This document shows, piece by piece, positions 34,750-47,600 of a stretch of 64,000 bases of DNA (position 1 is the stretch's first letter; each line of letters opens with the position of its first letter). The notes beneath the pieces are model-generated. The model did not search any database. It saw only the letters and a program-made list of their open reading frames with translations, and was not told the DNA's origin. The stretch is from contig NBAY01000041.1 of NCBI GenBank assembly GCA_002794775.1, positions 186,001 to 250,000 on the forward strand, read 5' to 3'. The stretch is from Porodaedalea pini. Taxonomy: Eukaryota; Basidiomycota; Agaricomycetes; Hymenochaetales; Hymenochaetaceae. Both the position numbers and the translations under genes were made by a program.

Positions 34750-35296
34750 TTCTATAAACTTTCTCTGCTTTCCTTCGCATGCTTTAAAACCGCTCTCTCT
34801 AAGTATCGCCTGTTTTCCTTTTGATCTTTTTTGCTGTGACCTCGTGCCTTTTCCTTCGACGTGTTTTATATTCTATTGTCATTTATCTATCCACGCATGC
34901 TCTCTTCTTGGAACATTATTTCCTAAATTGGATAATGAACTAACCATATATGGATTATCTAATTGAGCCTCTCATCTCTCAGCCCATTGTGCTTCCAAGC
35001 GTCAAGTTTTGCAGAGCTTTGCACTCTCCAAAAACGACTGGTATAGGTACCATTAAGGCATGTTTGTATGCACGAGCACATTGACCCTGTCCAAAAGGAA
35101 AATCGGTAAATATGGGTGGTGCATGCAAGCGTCCTCAACGCGCTAGCCTCGAGGCTCGCAAAGGTTGACATCGTTGCGGTGCCCTGTGGTGAAATGTAGG
35201 GGTATCCCTTTGATTGAGCCATCATTCCTGCTAAACTTCCCTTTGAAAACACTGCCAAAATAGAGTAGGACCGTCGAGCGATAGCAATCTCGCGCA
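34750..35296. other. Intergenic region
   Basis: No gene seen. 3' flank of the hypothetical gene, rich in T runs, then the patatin promoter. Confidence 0.4.
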
Positions 35297-35304
35297 TATA
35301 AAAG
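35297..35304 (+). promoter_or_regulatory. TATA box of the patatin-like gene
   Basis: TATAAAAG, about 290 bp upstream of the chosen ATG at 35588, implying a long 5' leader or an unrecognised upstream exon. Confidence 0.4.
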
Positions 35305-35587
35305 TCGGTCTTTCGAAAATCCAGTCCCTCCGCATTACACTGCTGCTAAGCACAGAGCGAGACACAACGCCCTCAGATAACAACCATCCCGTCGAAGTTC
35401 GGCCATCGATCTAAGCACAGACGAGCGTCGGCGTGACTTGGTTGTTGTCTCTCCTTCAACAGCCACATTTCCTCGCTATTACGTACTGAACGTGGCTTGG
35501 ACGGTCCAAAGTATAAAGACGACTATTTGGACTTGAGTCGTTCTCCCTTTTGCCATTAAGCCACTACCTCAAGAGTATGCAATCGAC

Positions 35588-37099
35588 ATGTTCTCAATAT
35601 CCGATGACTGCGAGGTACGTTAGCAGTCTCTCGTAGCAGGCACTTCTGTGCTCACGCATGCATATTTCATACAGAATCCCCGATGCTCCAACCTAAATAT
35701 AAAATCTCAAATTCTCGAATCGCCCAAGCTTCACACCGTCGATGATCTAGAGCCACTGAGGCCATTGTCGAACGCGCAAGTATGCTTTCCCGGATCGCCC
35801 GATGCGTCCGCTGGCCCATGGTCTCGAGGTCGGCCCACGCGCGTCTCAACCTGCTCGTCAATGCACTCCTCCTTTTCCAATGCCTCTTCATCGTCTTCAT
35901 TATTTTCTCGCGTCTCCTCAAACACTCACGCGACACATACGAGTGTTACCTCCGCGGCATCTACCTCCCTCTCGTTCGCCTCCTTGTCCTCCACGAGCTC
36001 ATGCGCGGTGCCCCTCCTTCCCCCCTACGCCCCCTCCCCAGTCTTCCCGTCGTCACTCGATGATGCGAAGGCAATCCTTACGCTCGACGGCGGCGGCGTG
36101 CGTGGTGTCTTCGCGCCTCTGTTCTTGTGCTCACTGCAGAAGCACCTACCGCCCGATGTCGACGTCCGCGAGCTCCTCGACCTCGTCGGTGGGACGTCCA
36201 CGGGCGGCATCGCCGCGCTCATGTTCGCGCGTATGGGCCTTCCGCTTGAGAAGCTCATAGATGCGTATAGAGACATGTCGAAAAAATTATTCGGGGGCAG
36301 GAAGCTGAAGGGTCTTTGGTGGCTTTTTACTAATTCTCAGCACTCGACGAAGAAACAGCGCAAGGTGTACGCGCGGGTCGTCAAAGAAGCGCTAGGAGAT
36401 GCCGGTGCACCGCTGAAGCCTTCCGCTGAGGATAAAAGTTCCGGCCATCAAGTCCCAGTCTTCACCGTAGCAGTAGATGCTGCAGACCTCTCGCGTCCGA
36501 CCGTCTTCTCCTCATACACGCCTACCTTTGACGACCGCTACCGAAGCGCGGACTTACTTCCCACGTCCGAGCTGCAGGACAATGTATCAATCGTCACCGC
36601 GGCGCTCGCAACCTCCGCCGCACCCACCTATTTCCACCCCACCGCCCATGCCGGCCGCGCATATATTGACGGCGGCGTAGGTTTCAACAATCCCGCTGAG
36701 CTCGCGCTTAAACAGCTCGCGACGCTTTACGGCCCCTCCGCGTACGCAAACACGCTCATCTCGCTCGGCACCGGGCGGCGCAACGAGAACCCGTACCGCC
36801 CGGGTGCGCCGCGCTCGCGCTCCGGAATCGCGGGCATGATCGACATGCTACGCGCCTTTGCACATATCAGCACGGATGCGGAGGGCGTGCATGCACGCCT
36901 CGAGGAGCGCTTCGCTCAGACGGGCGCATACTTTCGGTTCAACCCAATTGGCCTTGAGGATGTTGTGCTTGATGACTGGACTGCCGTCGGCCACGCTGTC
37001 GAGGCGTCGCTGGCATACCTTGAACTTCCTGAGACGCAGAAGCGGCTCGCTGAGCTGGCTGAGCGTCTCCTCCGCGCGCGGGGTCTGGTGTCCGAGTGA
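35588..37099 (+). CDS. Patatin-like phospholipase
   Basis: Two exons, 35588..35614 (MFSISDDCE) and 35675..37099, give 483 residues. Patatin enzymes release fatty acids from phospholipids or acylglycerols with a Ser-Asp dyad. All signatures are present: oxyanion loop DGGGVRG at about 147-153, nucleophile GTSTGG with Ser184, and the catalytic Asp341 in YIDGGVGFNNPA; SLGTGR follows. The first 130 residues are Ser-rich and probably disordered. There is no transmembrane segment or signal peptide, so it is probably cytosolic or lipid-droplet associated. The start ATG lies just before the donor; an alternative in-frame start inside the intron exists only as GTG and is rejected. Confidence 0.92.
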
Positions 37100-37501
37100 G
37101 CGGAATACAAAAGCACGAAGAACACGCCCCCACGAACTTAAATTACCAGACTTTCTCTTTATTAAGTCCCATTTCCATTCCACCTCCGTTCCTTCGATTT
37201 TTTTTCTTGGTAACACGCACACTCCTTCAACATTTTCTTGATCTCCGTTTGCTTATTTGTCTTGTCTATTGTTTAACGCTTCAATTATTGTATTTATACA
37301 GCTTCCGCTCAACTCGAGACCTTTTCTCACTCAACTTGGAGTACACAGAACTGACGTCTACATGACAAAGTCAACCATCTTGAGATCAAATAGAATAAGT
37401 CCATACTGTACAGATTACTGAAGTAAGCCCATCGCTCTCGCAACCCGTTGCGCTGCACAACACACCATGGCTAGCAGCATGATCAAAGGACGGAACAGCG
37501 C

Positions 37502-39616
37502 CTAGTACTCAAACCGGCGTACACGCATTGGCATGGCATACCCTTGTTCGCCAACGACCTTCGGACGAGGAAGAATAGACGTGACCATATCGACCTTCGT
37601 TTCCGGGCCATCGCGCATATCGAACACGTAGTTGCGAATCAGCACAGACAGCACAGACTAGCATCCAATCCGATATCAGCATGAGCACCCAATGAACAAG
37701 AAAGAACGTCTCACCTTGAACTCCGCTACAGCGAATGCGCGCCCCAAGCAGGTCCGCGGGCCATCGATGAAAGACAGGATATGGTGAAAGCCCTGAACCT
37801 CCTTCGCCCTTGCCGTCAGGCCTGCCTCGTTGTCCAGCCAGCGCTCGGGCTTAAACTCCTTCGCATCTGAGCCCCAGATCTCTTCAGAACGGTTGATGGC
37901 ACGGATGGGTACGAGGACCGCTGAGCCGCGAGCAAGCGTGATATGGTCGACGCGTTTCCCTGAGGCGGTCGTGATAGGGTTGTTTAGAGGGATGACATCG
38001 TCGTATGCGGTCTAGTATTATTACATTATTACATGGTAAGTCAGCGTTTCTATCTGCGAATGGTAAAAGACGTACGATTCGCCCTGTCTGCGCAAGCGGC
38101 GGGTGCAAGCGGATAACCTCGCGCGTGACGGCTTCGAGATATGGAAGGCCACCCGAGATCTGCTCGTATGAAGGGTCCTTGTTGGTGAACTCGGCGAGCT
38201 CCGCACGAAGCCTGTCTTGCTTCTCCGGGTGCAAGGACAGCTCAATAAGCGCCCATGTCAGGCTTACTGCAAGGAGACATCAGCGCTGAAGATAAAGTGA
38301 TAAATTCAACCACTGACTTGATGTCGTCTCGTAGCCTGCCAAGATCAAGACCTTCATCTAATACTTATTGAGTATAAGAAATCATTGAAGACAAGAATAT
38401 AGTTTACCTGGGACAGAACCTCGTCTCCACTCAGCCTCAGTTCCGAGTTCGCATTTTCTGCTTTGACTAAGGCAAAACATTAGTCCCCAGAAGCAGACAC
38501 GGACATAAAAAGACTTACGCAGGCTGCCAATAATCGACCTGGATGTATCGCTAGCTGCACCGCCCAGTTCCTTTTCCTTGCGACTCCTATCAAGGAGCGC
38601 CTCGGAGACCTCCTCCATGGTGTTATGCAACTTCTTGATCAGGCGACTGCGACTGTTCGGTATTTTCTGGAGGAGAGGAAGCACAGAGCCGAGGAGCATG
38701 GTTATGACCGTGATACCCATGGGCGGGTGGCTGCCGAAGGAGTCAAACGCTTCTTCGATAGTCGAGTGCCGTCCCTGGAGCGCGCCGAAGTCGTGTCCAA
38801 ACCCAGCGATGCCGATGGTGTCGAGGGAGACACAGTTCATCCTGAGGAAATGTGAGATCAGCAAACCATCTTCGTTTTAACAAGCCAAAGGACCACCATT
38901 TCTGCACGTCGATGATAGCTTCATCCGAGTTTGAGTTTGAGATGAGCGCATCCCACGCAGTTTTGACCTGAATACAATAGATGTGTAAATTCCAAAGCAG
39001 GATTAGTTAAGACAAGTTAAACCAACCTTGTAAGCAGAGTCGTAGAATACTGGGGTCAAGCTGCGAATTGCTGCGTTGCTGAATGCAGGAGTGAGGACCT
39101 TGCGTTGCCTACCCGATTCTGTCAGCAAGCCAATTTTCCTGTCGAGGATGAATAGATGCTCATTGCCTTCGGTGGGTTTCACCTTCAGCCCATAGGAGTC
39201 CCTTGCCAATCTATATTCATGAAATATGTAAGTCTTGTTCCGCACCCTCGAGCGCTCAACCATACAAGATTCGTAATCAGCTGTTTCGAGAAATTGCTGT
39301 TCACGTAGGTGAACGTTTCTTTCGAGTAAAAATGAGCGACAGCCTTGGCGTCTGTGAGAATTGTTCGCCGTTGGCCGAAGGGCGTGGGGATTTGATAGAC
39401 AGGCCCGTACTCTGTCGCCCACTGCTCGTACAGCGCTCCAGAGTCTCCTTTGAATACGTCCTTGGTGACGCCGAAAATCCAGCTCGATGCTGGAGGACCG
39501 TTTAGCTTTGTCGTCTTGACGCGCGTACGCACGGCCTGGGTAAGCTTGTATAGCGTCCATGACCCCACAGCTAGGAGAAAGAGATCGAGATAGCTCAAAT
39601 TAGAGAAGCGGATCAT
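37502..39616 (-). CDS. Cytochrome P450 monooxygenase
   Basis: Ten exons, 39616..39266, 39210..39167, 39108..39027, 38967..38897, 38841..38519, 38466..38408, 38357..38318, 38266..38076, 38011..37715 and 37657..37502, give 537 residues. An N-terminal membrane anchor (YLDLFLLAVGSWTLYKL) places it in the ER. Motifs: C-helix WAEGETHRRQRK; I-helix LILAGYETTSISLTWAL; K-helix EVIRLHPP; PERW in KEFKPERW; haem loop FIDGPRTCLGRAFA with Cys475. All are intact, so it should be active with a P450 reductase. It resembles the large basidiomycete CYP5144/5150-type expansions, but I cannot assign a subfamily. Intron 2 (39166..39109) uses a GC donor. A TATAAATA lies 44 bp upstream. Confidence 0.92.
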
Positions 39617-39659
39617 GGTTGGTAGAAGACAGTTCTGCAGAAGCGCAGTCCAGTCGAAG

Positions 39660-39667
39660 TATTTATA
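39660..39667 (-). promoter_or_regulatory. TATA box of the P450 gene
   Basis: TATAAATA on the minus strand, 44 bp before the ATG at 39616. Confidence 0.5.
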
Positions 39668-40503
39668 CCAAGAGCACGGCGCCGAGTCGTAAGCAGATTC
39701 ACAAAAGCTGATATAGTTTTTCTCGGAGATAACTAATGCGAGGGTATTGCTACCGCTCAGAGAAGGCGAGGGAAGAATTGAGGTGCTCTGCTATTGAAAG
39801 TCTGTCATAGGGGGTTGCAATCAGCGAGGGTGAGAACGCATCGGACGATACACCGACCCGAACCCTGTTCACGGAACGGAAGTCTGAAGCCTCCCTGGTG
39901 ACAATACTGAGAGTCTACTAATGAGAGAAATAAGAAGATATGAATACTAGTGGTATTCATCCACCACAGATATTTGAGCGATGCCACTTGTGCAGCATAT
40001 GAGAGCGAGTCAATATAGAAGAAATGCGACCTTATTATAACACATACTCACAGTCTATTTTACGCAAAAAAAAATCTGCAAGAGGGCATAAAGCTTTGGC
40101 CTAAGGCAGGCAGGTGTTACCGTGAAATATTACAGATCATTTGTGGGTACTGAAATGAAGGAAAGGAACTTGAACTTGAACTCAGAAGTTGAGGAAAACG
40201 TCACGTGGTAGATTTTCTAATTTTGGAGTGTGCGCTTCAACTTGAAGTTGAGTGTGAGTCATGTAATATGATGTATCCATCCTGGACATTAGGAAGGCTG
40301 TTGCTGACCGACTCATCTCATCAGCAACATTCTACTTAGCTTTGAGTCATTAGATGTCGGCAGTATCAAAGAGTTTGGGCGATGGACATCGGCGCCGTGG
40401 ACTGACGCGTCCTATCGGCGATCGCCAGCCAGCATTCCTAACTCGTTGATGCATGGATATCGTGGTACGCCCTCATTCACCCTCTTTCCATGTCATTGTT
40501 ATA
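39668..40503. other. Divergent promoter region of P450 and lipase genes
   Basis: No gene seen. Contains a near-perfect palindrome TCAACTTGAAGTTGA at about 40227-40245 and a related AACTTGAACTTGAACTC tract about 60 bp before it; these could be regulator sites. Confidence 0.35.
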
Positions 40504-41858
40504 ATGTCGAATAAGGCTCAGGTCCACCTGGTTGTCCTCGTCCATGGACTATGGGACAATCCAACCCACCTAGCCGAACTGAAGAAGCACATATTGCTTA
40601 GACTTTCGTCTGACTCGCAGGACCGTGTAAAGCGGACAGAAGCTAACTCAGAAATAGATATACTCGTCGCATTCAGCAGTTCTGACGATGCGACGTATGA
40701 CGGAATCGACTGGGGAGGCGAACGGGTTGCTCGAGAGGTATCTAGCCTTTAAAACGAATTCTCAAGATAGAGAATTACTAAAGCCTGCATTAAATGATAG
40801 GTCATGGACAAAATCCGCGCTATAGAAGCAGATGGGCGAGTCGTCGCAAAATTCTCAGCCATAGGATATAGTTTAGGAGGCCTCGTCTGCCGTTATTTGG
40901 TCGGGTACGTTGTCTGTCCGGGATGAACTAAAATCACCATTCCGAACAAAGTATTTAATCATCTTGAAGTTGCAGGATCCTATATCATAAAGGGGTTCTC
41001 TCTGATAATTCCGAGCTATCTGGGGAAGTCTCTCCTATGAAACCTATCAATCTCATCACAATAGCCACTCCTCACCTCGGGATCCCACGTTATCCTGGCG
41101 TCTTGTACTCCTTATTTTCTGTGATAGGGGGAAGACTGCTGTCTAGGACCGGACGTCGACTCTATCTTGCCGATAGATGGGGTGACAGCGATTCTTTTTC
41201 GCCCCGGGAAGCTTCCGATGCGAAGTCGCTACTGGAAATCATGGCTGATCCTGGCAAGTATTTATCATCTACATGCATGATTTACATAAATGACGATAAT
41301 TGGAATGTGTCTAGACCAGGTATTCTACAAGGCTCTCAGCATATTTGAGAACGTAGCTTTCTACGCTAACGCGTGAGCATAGAGCTCCCTACGTCCTTGA
41401 CACTTTTGTACAGAGTGAACGATATTCCGGTACCTTACATGACTGGAGCTATTGAGTCTCAAGACCCATTTTACGCCGACGAAGCATCATACATTGAAGT
41501 GTAGGTGTCCGCAACATTTTATGATCGAAAGTTACTGACTTTTCTTACAGCGAGTTGGATAAGGTCTATTCTCCTATGCTAAGGTCTTGGAAGTCAATAT
41601 TCGAGGCGCCGAGGAAGAATAAAGGCTCTGTTATTCCGACATATATCCGCTACAATTTTCCCCATAATATAGTTCGTTTTTATCTCTTTCGCCTCTTTTG
41701 CTATTCCAAACACTCAATGTCTTCGATCTCAGATGATATACCCACTTCTTCCACTCATCGTACCTTTATTCGTCGGCCTCGCTGTGGTTCGATTGGACTC
41801 GCTTCAAGGAAGTCGCGCGCGCGCGCATCCGAGCTCTGGCGGAAGACCCGTCGTTTAG
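40504..41858 (+). CDS. DUF676/ROG1-type putative serine lipase
   Basis: Seven exons, 40504..40737, 40801..40904, 40976..41253, 41315..41372, 41414..41500, 41551..41671 and 41733..41858, give 335 residues as the sequence stands. The N-terminus has the alpha/beta hydrolase oxyanion motif LVHGLW, the nucleophile motif GYSLGGLVCRYL (Ser102), and TPHLGIPRYPG. A hydrophobic segment (YPLLPLIVPLFVGLAVVRL) near the end suggests membrane or lipid-droplet attachment. Intron 3 needs a GC donor (CTG|GCAAGT). In the last exon a GC-repeat (about 41811-41826) shifts frame: two bases fewer would continue for about 29 codons into ARIRALAEDPSFRDTLSRT and stop at 41946. So the annotated stop at 41858 may be an error or a true truncation. 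Related yeast proteins hydrolyse monoacylglycerols or phospholipids. Confidence 0.78.
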
Positions 41859-41946
41859 GGACACGTTATCGAGAACCGTTGCACGGCTAGAGACGGAAGT
41901 GGAGATCACAGCTGCCAAGCTCGATGGTTTTGTCGACCACTGTTGA

Positions 41947-42803
41947 TAACATGCAGCTTGAAGCGACGGCAGAGGTGATATCAACATCAACCTCGGTGCC
42001 AACAAAGCCGGAGGACGCGAGGGACGCGAGGCGGAAGCCCAGTCTTAGCGATAAACAGACCGCCATCTCGCGATCTCTCAACGAACTGTCCAACCTCCGG
42101 AAGTGTCTCGTGTGGATCCATGCCGTACGGAGTTCTCATGCGTACATTGTGTGCCGTGATATCGAGTCCATCCCGGCGCAGAAGATCGGAGAGGGTGTCC
42201 TACGTCACGTCGCCGATCACTTACTGCTCTAACACAGGTGCGAATTTGAATGTTACTCGCGCGCATTTACTGTTTCAATGTGGGTCCAAGTACTCAATAT
42301 CATAACATTCATTATAAGATGGTAGGCAATACGGATTGCTATCGATACACGCGAGTGGGACATGCCTGCCAGAGGCTACGAGACAACAAACAGCAGATAG
42401 TAATCTAGCAAACCAGTCGCCTCACACACGCATGCGTGCGAAGACTACTATACATATCCGAGGGACAATATCTGATACGAATAAACACGAGACCATCCAA
42501 TCCAATCCAAGATCCAAGAAAGAGTTCGAACAAAAAACGGCAAGTGCAAAGTCGGCGCGGTGAGAAACGGATAGGCTACAACAGGAGAAGCGAGACGAAC
42601 CGGACGGGAAAAGCGAACAGAGGGGATGGGAGCGGGTGGATTATCGGACAGATTCCAGCTGCGAAATACGGTTATCGCTGAGGAGTTGCGGAAAACGGAA
42701 GGGGATGGGGATACGGAAGGATGCGAAAGCGAGAATGGGGGAGCGCAGAAGGAATCGCGGAAGTGGTACAAGAATCGGTACAAGGCGAGACGGACCAGAT
42801 TCT
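41947..42803. other. Convergent intergenic region
   Basis: Between the lipase and the small secreted protein gene. No gene seen. Confidence 0.4.
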
Positions 42804-43301
42804 TCAGAAAATCTGGACCATGGCTGCGATCGAGCTGACGAACAGTGCTACGCGGAGTCCGCACGCAGACGACACAGCGGCATTCGTTTGCGCAGCCTTT
42901 CCTGTTCCCTGTGGCTTTTGTCAGGTTCATTTCATACAAGCCACAAATCGAAGAGGAAGAAACTCACTGTGTCGTCACTACTTGAAGAATCTGGGAGCTG
43001 TGTTGTCTCTGCTGTCTCTGCAGCTTCGGCTGCGCTAACTATTGTCGAAGATGCAGAGCCAACGTCGATTGTAGCCGACAATGATTTGAAGGACGCGATC
43101 TCGGAGCCTGAGCCTTCAAATCCGTAGACGTGCAGATTGGGCCTCATTCCGAGCTGAGGTGCGGCATGAACTACAAGGCAAACCACGTCAGTCATACGAA
43201 ATATTCCGACTAAGAAGGACCTTACCAGTCGCGAATTGACCAAGGACCACGAAGACACAGGCGAAAGCCGCGGTGACGAATGCCGAGCGGAAGAGGAACA
43301 T
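42804..43301 (-). CDS. Small secreted protein with possible GPI anchor
   Basis: Three exons, 43301..43226, 43170..42968 and 42908..42804, give 127 residues. A signal peptide (LFRSAFVTAAFACVFVVLGQFA) is followed by a short mature region (LHVYGFEGSGSEIASFK), an acidic Ser/Thr/Glu-rich linker (SSTIVSAAEAAETAETTQ, PDSSSSDDTGTG) and a hydrophobic C-terminus (LRVALFVSSIAAMVQIF). The last feature with a preceding small-residue stretch (SSACG) is what a GPI signal looks like. If intron 2 were not spliced, the protein would end at 42932 without the anchor. No known domain. It is probably a wall-bound or effector-like secreted protein; function unknown. Confidence 0.6.
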
Positions 43302-44658
43302 CATTGTCGGAGGACTGATAAATTGTAGAGAACGGTGGAAAGGAGTGTGTCGTTGAGATTGTAAATCTCGAAGATGTAGAAAAAAATCGGTTATAAATTG
43401 GTGGAGAAAGTCGCTGGAAGGCGAAGAGCGAAGAAATCGCCGAGTAGTAGCAAGAGTAAATCACAGTTTGAACGAAGGTTGATTGTGGTTGAGGGATACG
43501 TCCTGCGCATCTTATACTCTTGTCTCAAGCTCGCATTGCAGATTATTATAGTTGTGTGTGCCTCGACCAGGCGATAGTGGCTTCGAATTTCGGGGGCGAT
43601 CAAACTTTGCGGCTTTTCATATGTATAAAGGAAATCAGAGCTGCTGATAGAACCGAACGTCAGCATACAAAAACAAGGCGCAGAGTCGTAGGGCAGTACG
43701 TGGGAGTGACGGAGGCCACGCTTGTACTTTCCGTAACAATGTGCCGAAACGTGCTGTGGCCATTCAAAATGGGTGAATGAAACGTCCATAAACGGTAACC
43801 TGAACATGGAAACGTGGAAAATCGACATTGTCTCCCCTCCAGTCTCGGGACATCCGGTAGTGCTTAGACACAGTACACAATGCGAATCGGATTTCATGTT
43901 GAGCGATTTCTGTGCCCAAGCGCAACGCGTAAAGTATCGCCAACCAGAGCCAAAGTGTGGACCCCCCTTCGCTTACCCTTTATAGTAATCATTGTTTAAC
44001 CTTCGTAGTTGAGGAATCACCGGCATTCGTAATTCCCTTTCCACACGCTTTGTGCTTGATGTTGTTACGTTGGAAGCTCGCGTGGGTTGCAAACGAAACA
44101 AGGAACGAAGAAGAGAGCAAAGCTACGAAGATAAAAGGAACGACCGTAAGCGGAGGTGCGCTTCGGCCTTAAGGACAACGCAAAACTCAAAATATCTTAT
44201 CGTCAGGATGAGCAGCGTAGAACACGCACTCGTTTATGATGAAGCAAATCTGTGCCTGTGAGTCGACTGATAAGGCTCTGTCAATTCCACGACGATGCAC
44301 CTGTATATTTCTTGCTGAAGACTTCTTGTCAGAAGCACTGGAAAAAATTGCGAATGGCGTTGGAATGTAGTCCTGAACATGTCGCATGTATTTTAGGCAC
44401 GAATTGATTGAGAATTGCATCAATCAGGGAACATGTCCAGGTTTTCATATTGCTTGACGATCTTGTCTGTGTGCCTGCCCGAAGCCTCCAAGATCCAGAT
44501 TGCGCAAGTTATGCAAAGCATTCGAAGTTCAATAGATTCGATCCTTGTAGACTTCGCAAAAATTAGCTTGACTTCTAGAAGTCCGATGGGCAGTCCCTGC
44601 TCATGACATGGACTCAGTTTATGGATCCTGCGGCAGCATTTACGACACGGAACAATTT
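43302..44658. other. Intergenic region
   Basis: 1.36 kb with no coherent coding frame, RNA gene or obvious repeat. Contains the promoter of the small secreted protein gene and the 3' flank of the Rqc1/TCF25 gene. Confidence 0.4.
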
Positions 44659-47600
44659 TTAGTTATGCTCTTCACGGTCTGCCCTGTTCGTATCGGCCTC
44701 CTCTCGGGCTGACGCAACACCACCCCAGAAGCGATTGACCAGATTCTGCCATACACGAACAGGGAATGCCTGCACGATTAAGATGCGGTGTCAATAGTCT
44801 GATTTGAGCAAAGGACACACACAAGGGCGCTAGGACGCAAGGGGCGAGCGCCAAGGTTGTGAGAGGAACGCACCGGTGCAGCTTCTTCGCCATCGCTACT
44901 TTCTTCATCTTCATCGAGACCCGCGGCAGCATCGCCATCGTCTCTCTCTTCATCATCATCCTGCGCTACGGCCTCTCGTGCGTTGCGAAGGTGTCCTATA
45001 TCCTCCCCTTCTTCCTCATTAGGTAAATCAGCGTCGATGAACTCACCCGGCATGCCACCGCCGCCTCCACCCATCTCATCGACGAACTGGGGAAGCAGAT
45101 TGTCCCAGAAATCCTCACCAAGCTGAGCTGCGATCTGTGCGAACTGAGTGACCCCGTCAGGAAACTGTCGTTGTATGTCAGGCCGCGCGTCGTACAGAGC
45201 CTGTATAGGCATTGAAGCGCCGACGTTTAATTTTAGGATAGGTAAGCTAATTATATAATACAAGCCTTGTACGGAAAAGAAAGTCTGCTTCACCTGTAAT
45301 TGGTGACGGACGTTCGCATCGGGGATCATCCGTGCCAAATTGCGTGCGTCAACCTCCCGCTCACGCCGTGTCCGCGGCCGGAACGCGAAGACATCCTCGC
45401 AGTCAGCGAAAAATTCGTCGTCGTACCGTGAAACCGCTGTGCGCGGTGGTAACGGGTCGCAACTTAAAGATGGTGCATTCAGGATTTCACGGGGGAAAAA
45501 AGCAGTGAGCCGTCGCGTCGTGTTTGCATCGGCAAGCGCACCGACGTGGCGATATATAGAGCGCGCAAGGTCGGAGCGATATAGATCTTGCGTTATTATT
45601 CTTGGGTCACTGCTGTAGAAGTTCTCCATCCTAAACTGCTTGAAAAACCTCCCACGCAAATTGTCCGGCCTCTTCTTCGAATTGTAAGATTCAAAGACCG
45701 AAAGAGCCGTGTCTTTGAGCCATGCGGAGTTGTCTGGTATTTTCCAGAGCGAAGACGACCGAAATGAGTACAGATGCGACAACAAGTGAACGAGCGGCTC
45801 ATGCCCGTTCAGTGAGCTGAGGTAACAGGCAGGTGAGCGAGTCGCACACGTACGGTGTCTGCCTTTGCTCACCTGGCATCAACATGAACTCTGAAGTCCG
45901 GGTGGCCTCGCAGATCACCCGGCAAGAACAGATCGATTTTGTCAGCTAAAAGAGGGACGACAACAGGGAAAGCGAGAATTGCGTCTTTCAATGCTGCCGT
46001 ACTCGCCTCATGATCCTGAATAATAGAAATTAACGCATACTCAAATTCCTGTCGCTGAATAGTAAACCTGTTTTTTCGCGTCTTCCACAGCCCGGAGGGC
46101 AAGTGCTCTCGCATATGACCAGCCTGGCAAGACGGTCACATTGAACCTATCCCAGACATCGCCAACATCGCCATCCTTCTTTGCCTCAGTGTCGTGCAGA
46201 TCCCACATGGACAGTAGCCACTCGTGCATGCCTGACTTAATCGCAAGGAAATCCAGGAACAGTAGCGCGCCATGTGGGTCGGAGTACGGGTCGAGCGAAA
46301 GTAAGAGACGTGCAAACTCGAATGCGGTGCGCGAACATCCACGGCGCTGCAGATCGCTAGAATAGACGTGAATCGTTTACACCGTACAAGTCTGCCGCAT
46401 GACGTACGTCACCATCCGACTAAGTGCGATGTAAAATGGACGATTCTCAACGTGGTCGAAGTCGAGGCGGTTGTTCCCAGCCGTGAACGCGAAAGCGCCA
46501 ATAAAGCTGCGTTCGTAGGTGAATAGCGCACGATTCAAGAAATCGACGCTCGATGAATGCTCTTTACAGTTTATAAGCTTCGAACAGGTGTCTTATGTGA
46601 ATGCTTACCCTCCCGATGGCGGTAAACCTCCGACATTTGCAGAAGTGTGTCTGCATGCCAAGGCAACTTTGACAAAATCCGATACAGCCGATCAGGATCT
46701 ATCCATTATTTAGCTCAAATCAAGCACCGCGCGATGAAGATAGATCACCTCCAGACAATACAGCGCCTATGAATGCCTTTGTCACGTTGCGGTACCTCTT
46801 TGAGTACTCGACTGTCCACCATCGTTCGCCTTTCTCCTCAATAGCAATTTTGCTGCGCGCGGTCTTCTCCTGCATCTCATCCTCAGTCAAGAGACGGATG
46901 GACAACCCCTCCCGCTGCGATGCGGACCACCATGTCGGCTGCGGCTTTGTGAGATTAGACTTGAGACCTTTGACGGCTGCGCGAGCGCCTCGAGCTTGTT
47001 TGTCCTGTGCTTTCGAGGCGCTGATCTGACCATCTCATGACTTCCAGGCCGTAGAGGATAAAAAAGAGTACGTACGACTTTTGAGCCGAAGAACCTTCTC
47101 ATCTCTGCCTCGCTGTCCAAGTGCGCCAAGGAAACGGCGAGCAAAGCATTATGTTTCTCCGGAAAGGAGCGTGATCCCGCTGCTCCATTCACTTCTGAGC
47201 GTGCAACGTGCTGGAGATCCGGGTATCTTGGAAGAGTTAGGAAGAACAACCTCATTCCCAGAGATTCAAATTTACTTTACAGATAGTTCCGCAAGCGCCC
47301 TGTCCAAATCATCGCCGCCGTTTTTGTTCGCTTTCCCCCTTCCTTTTCCCTTCTTTCCGCCTGGGTTCTGAGGTTGGGGAGATGGAGAAGCTTCGGCAAT
47401 CGGTTGTACCGTCTCTTTCTTTTTCTTCTTTTTCTGCAAGATACGGAGTCAGAGCTGTCACACTGAGCATAGTTCAGCCTTAAAACACGCACCTTTTTCT
47501 TCGCCGCTTTCTGTGGAGTATCTTCATCTTCGTCTTCCTTCTCCTCCTCGTCGACTACCCCTGATTGAGCTAGCTAAGCATCTGAGAATCAGTAAAGCGC

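Noticed and set aside
43391..43897. 168-codon minus-strand frame upstream of the small secreted protein
   Set aside because: Its composition is random, no family motif or splice support was found, and it overlaps the likely promoter.
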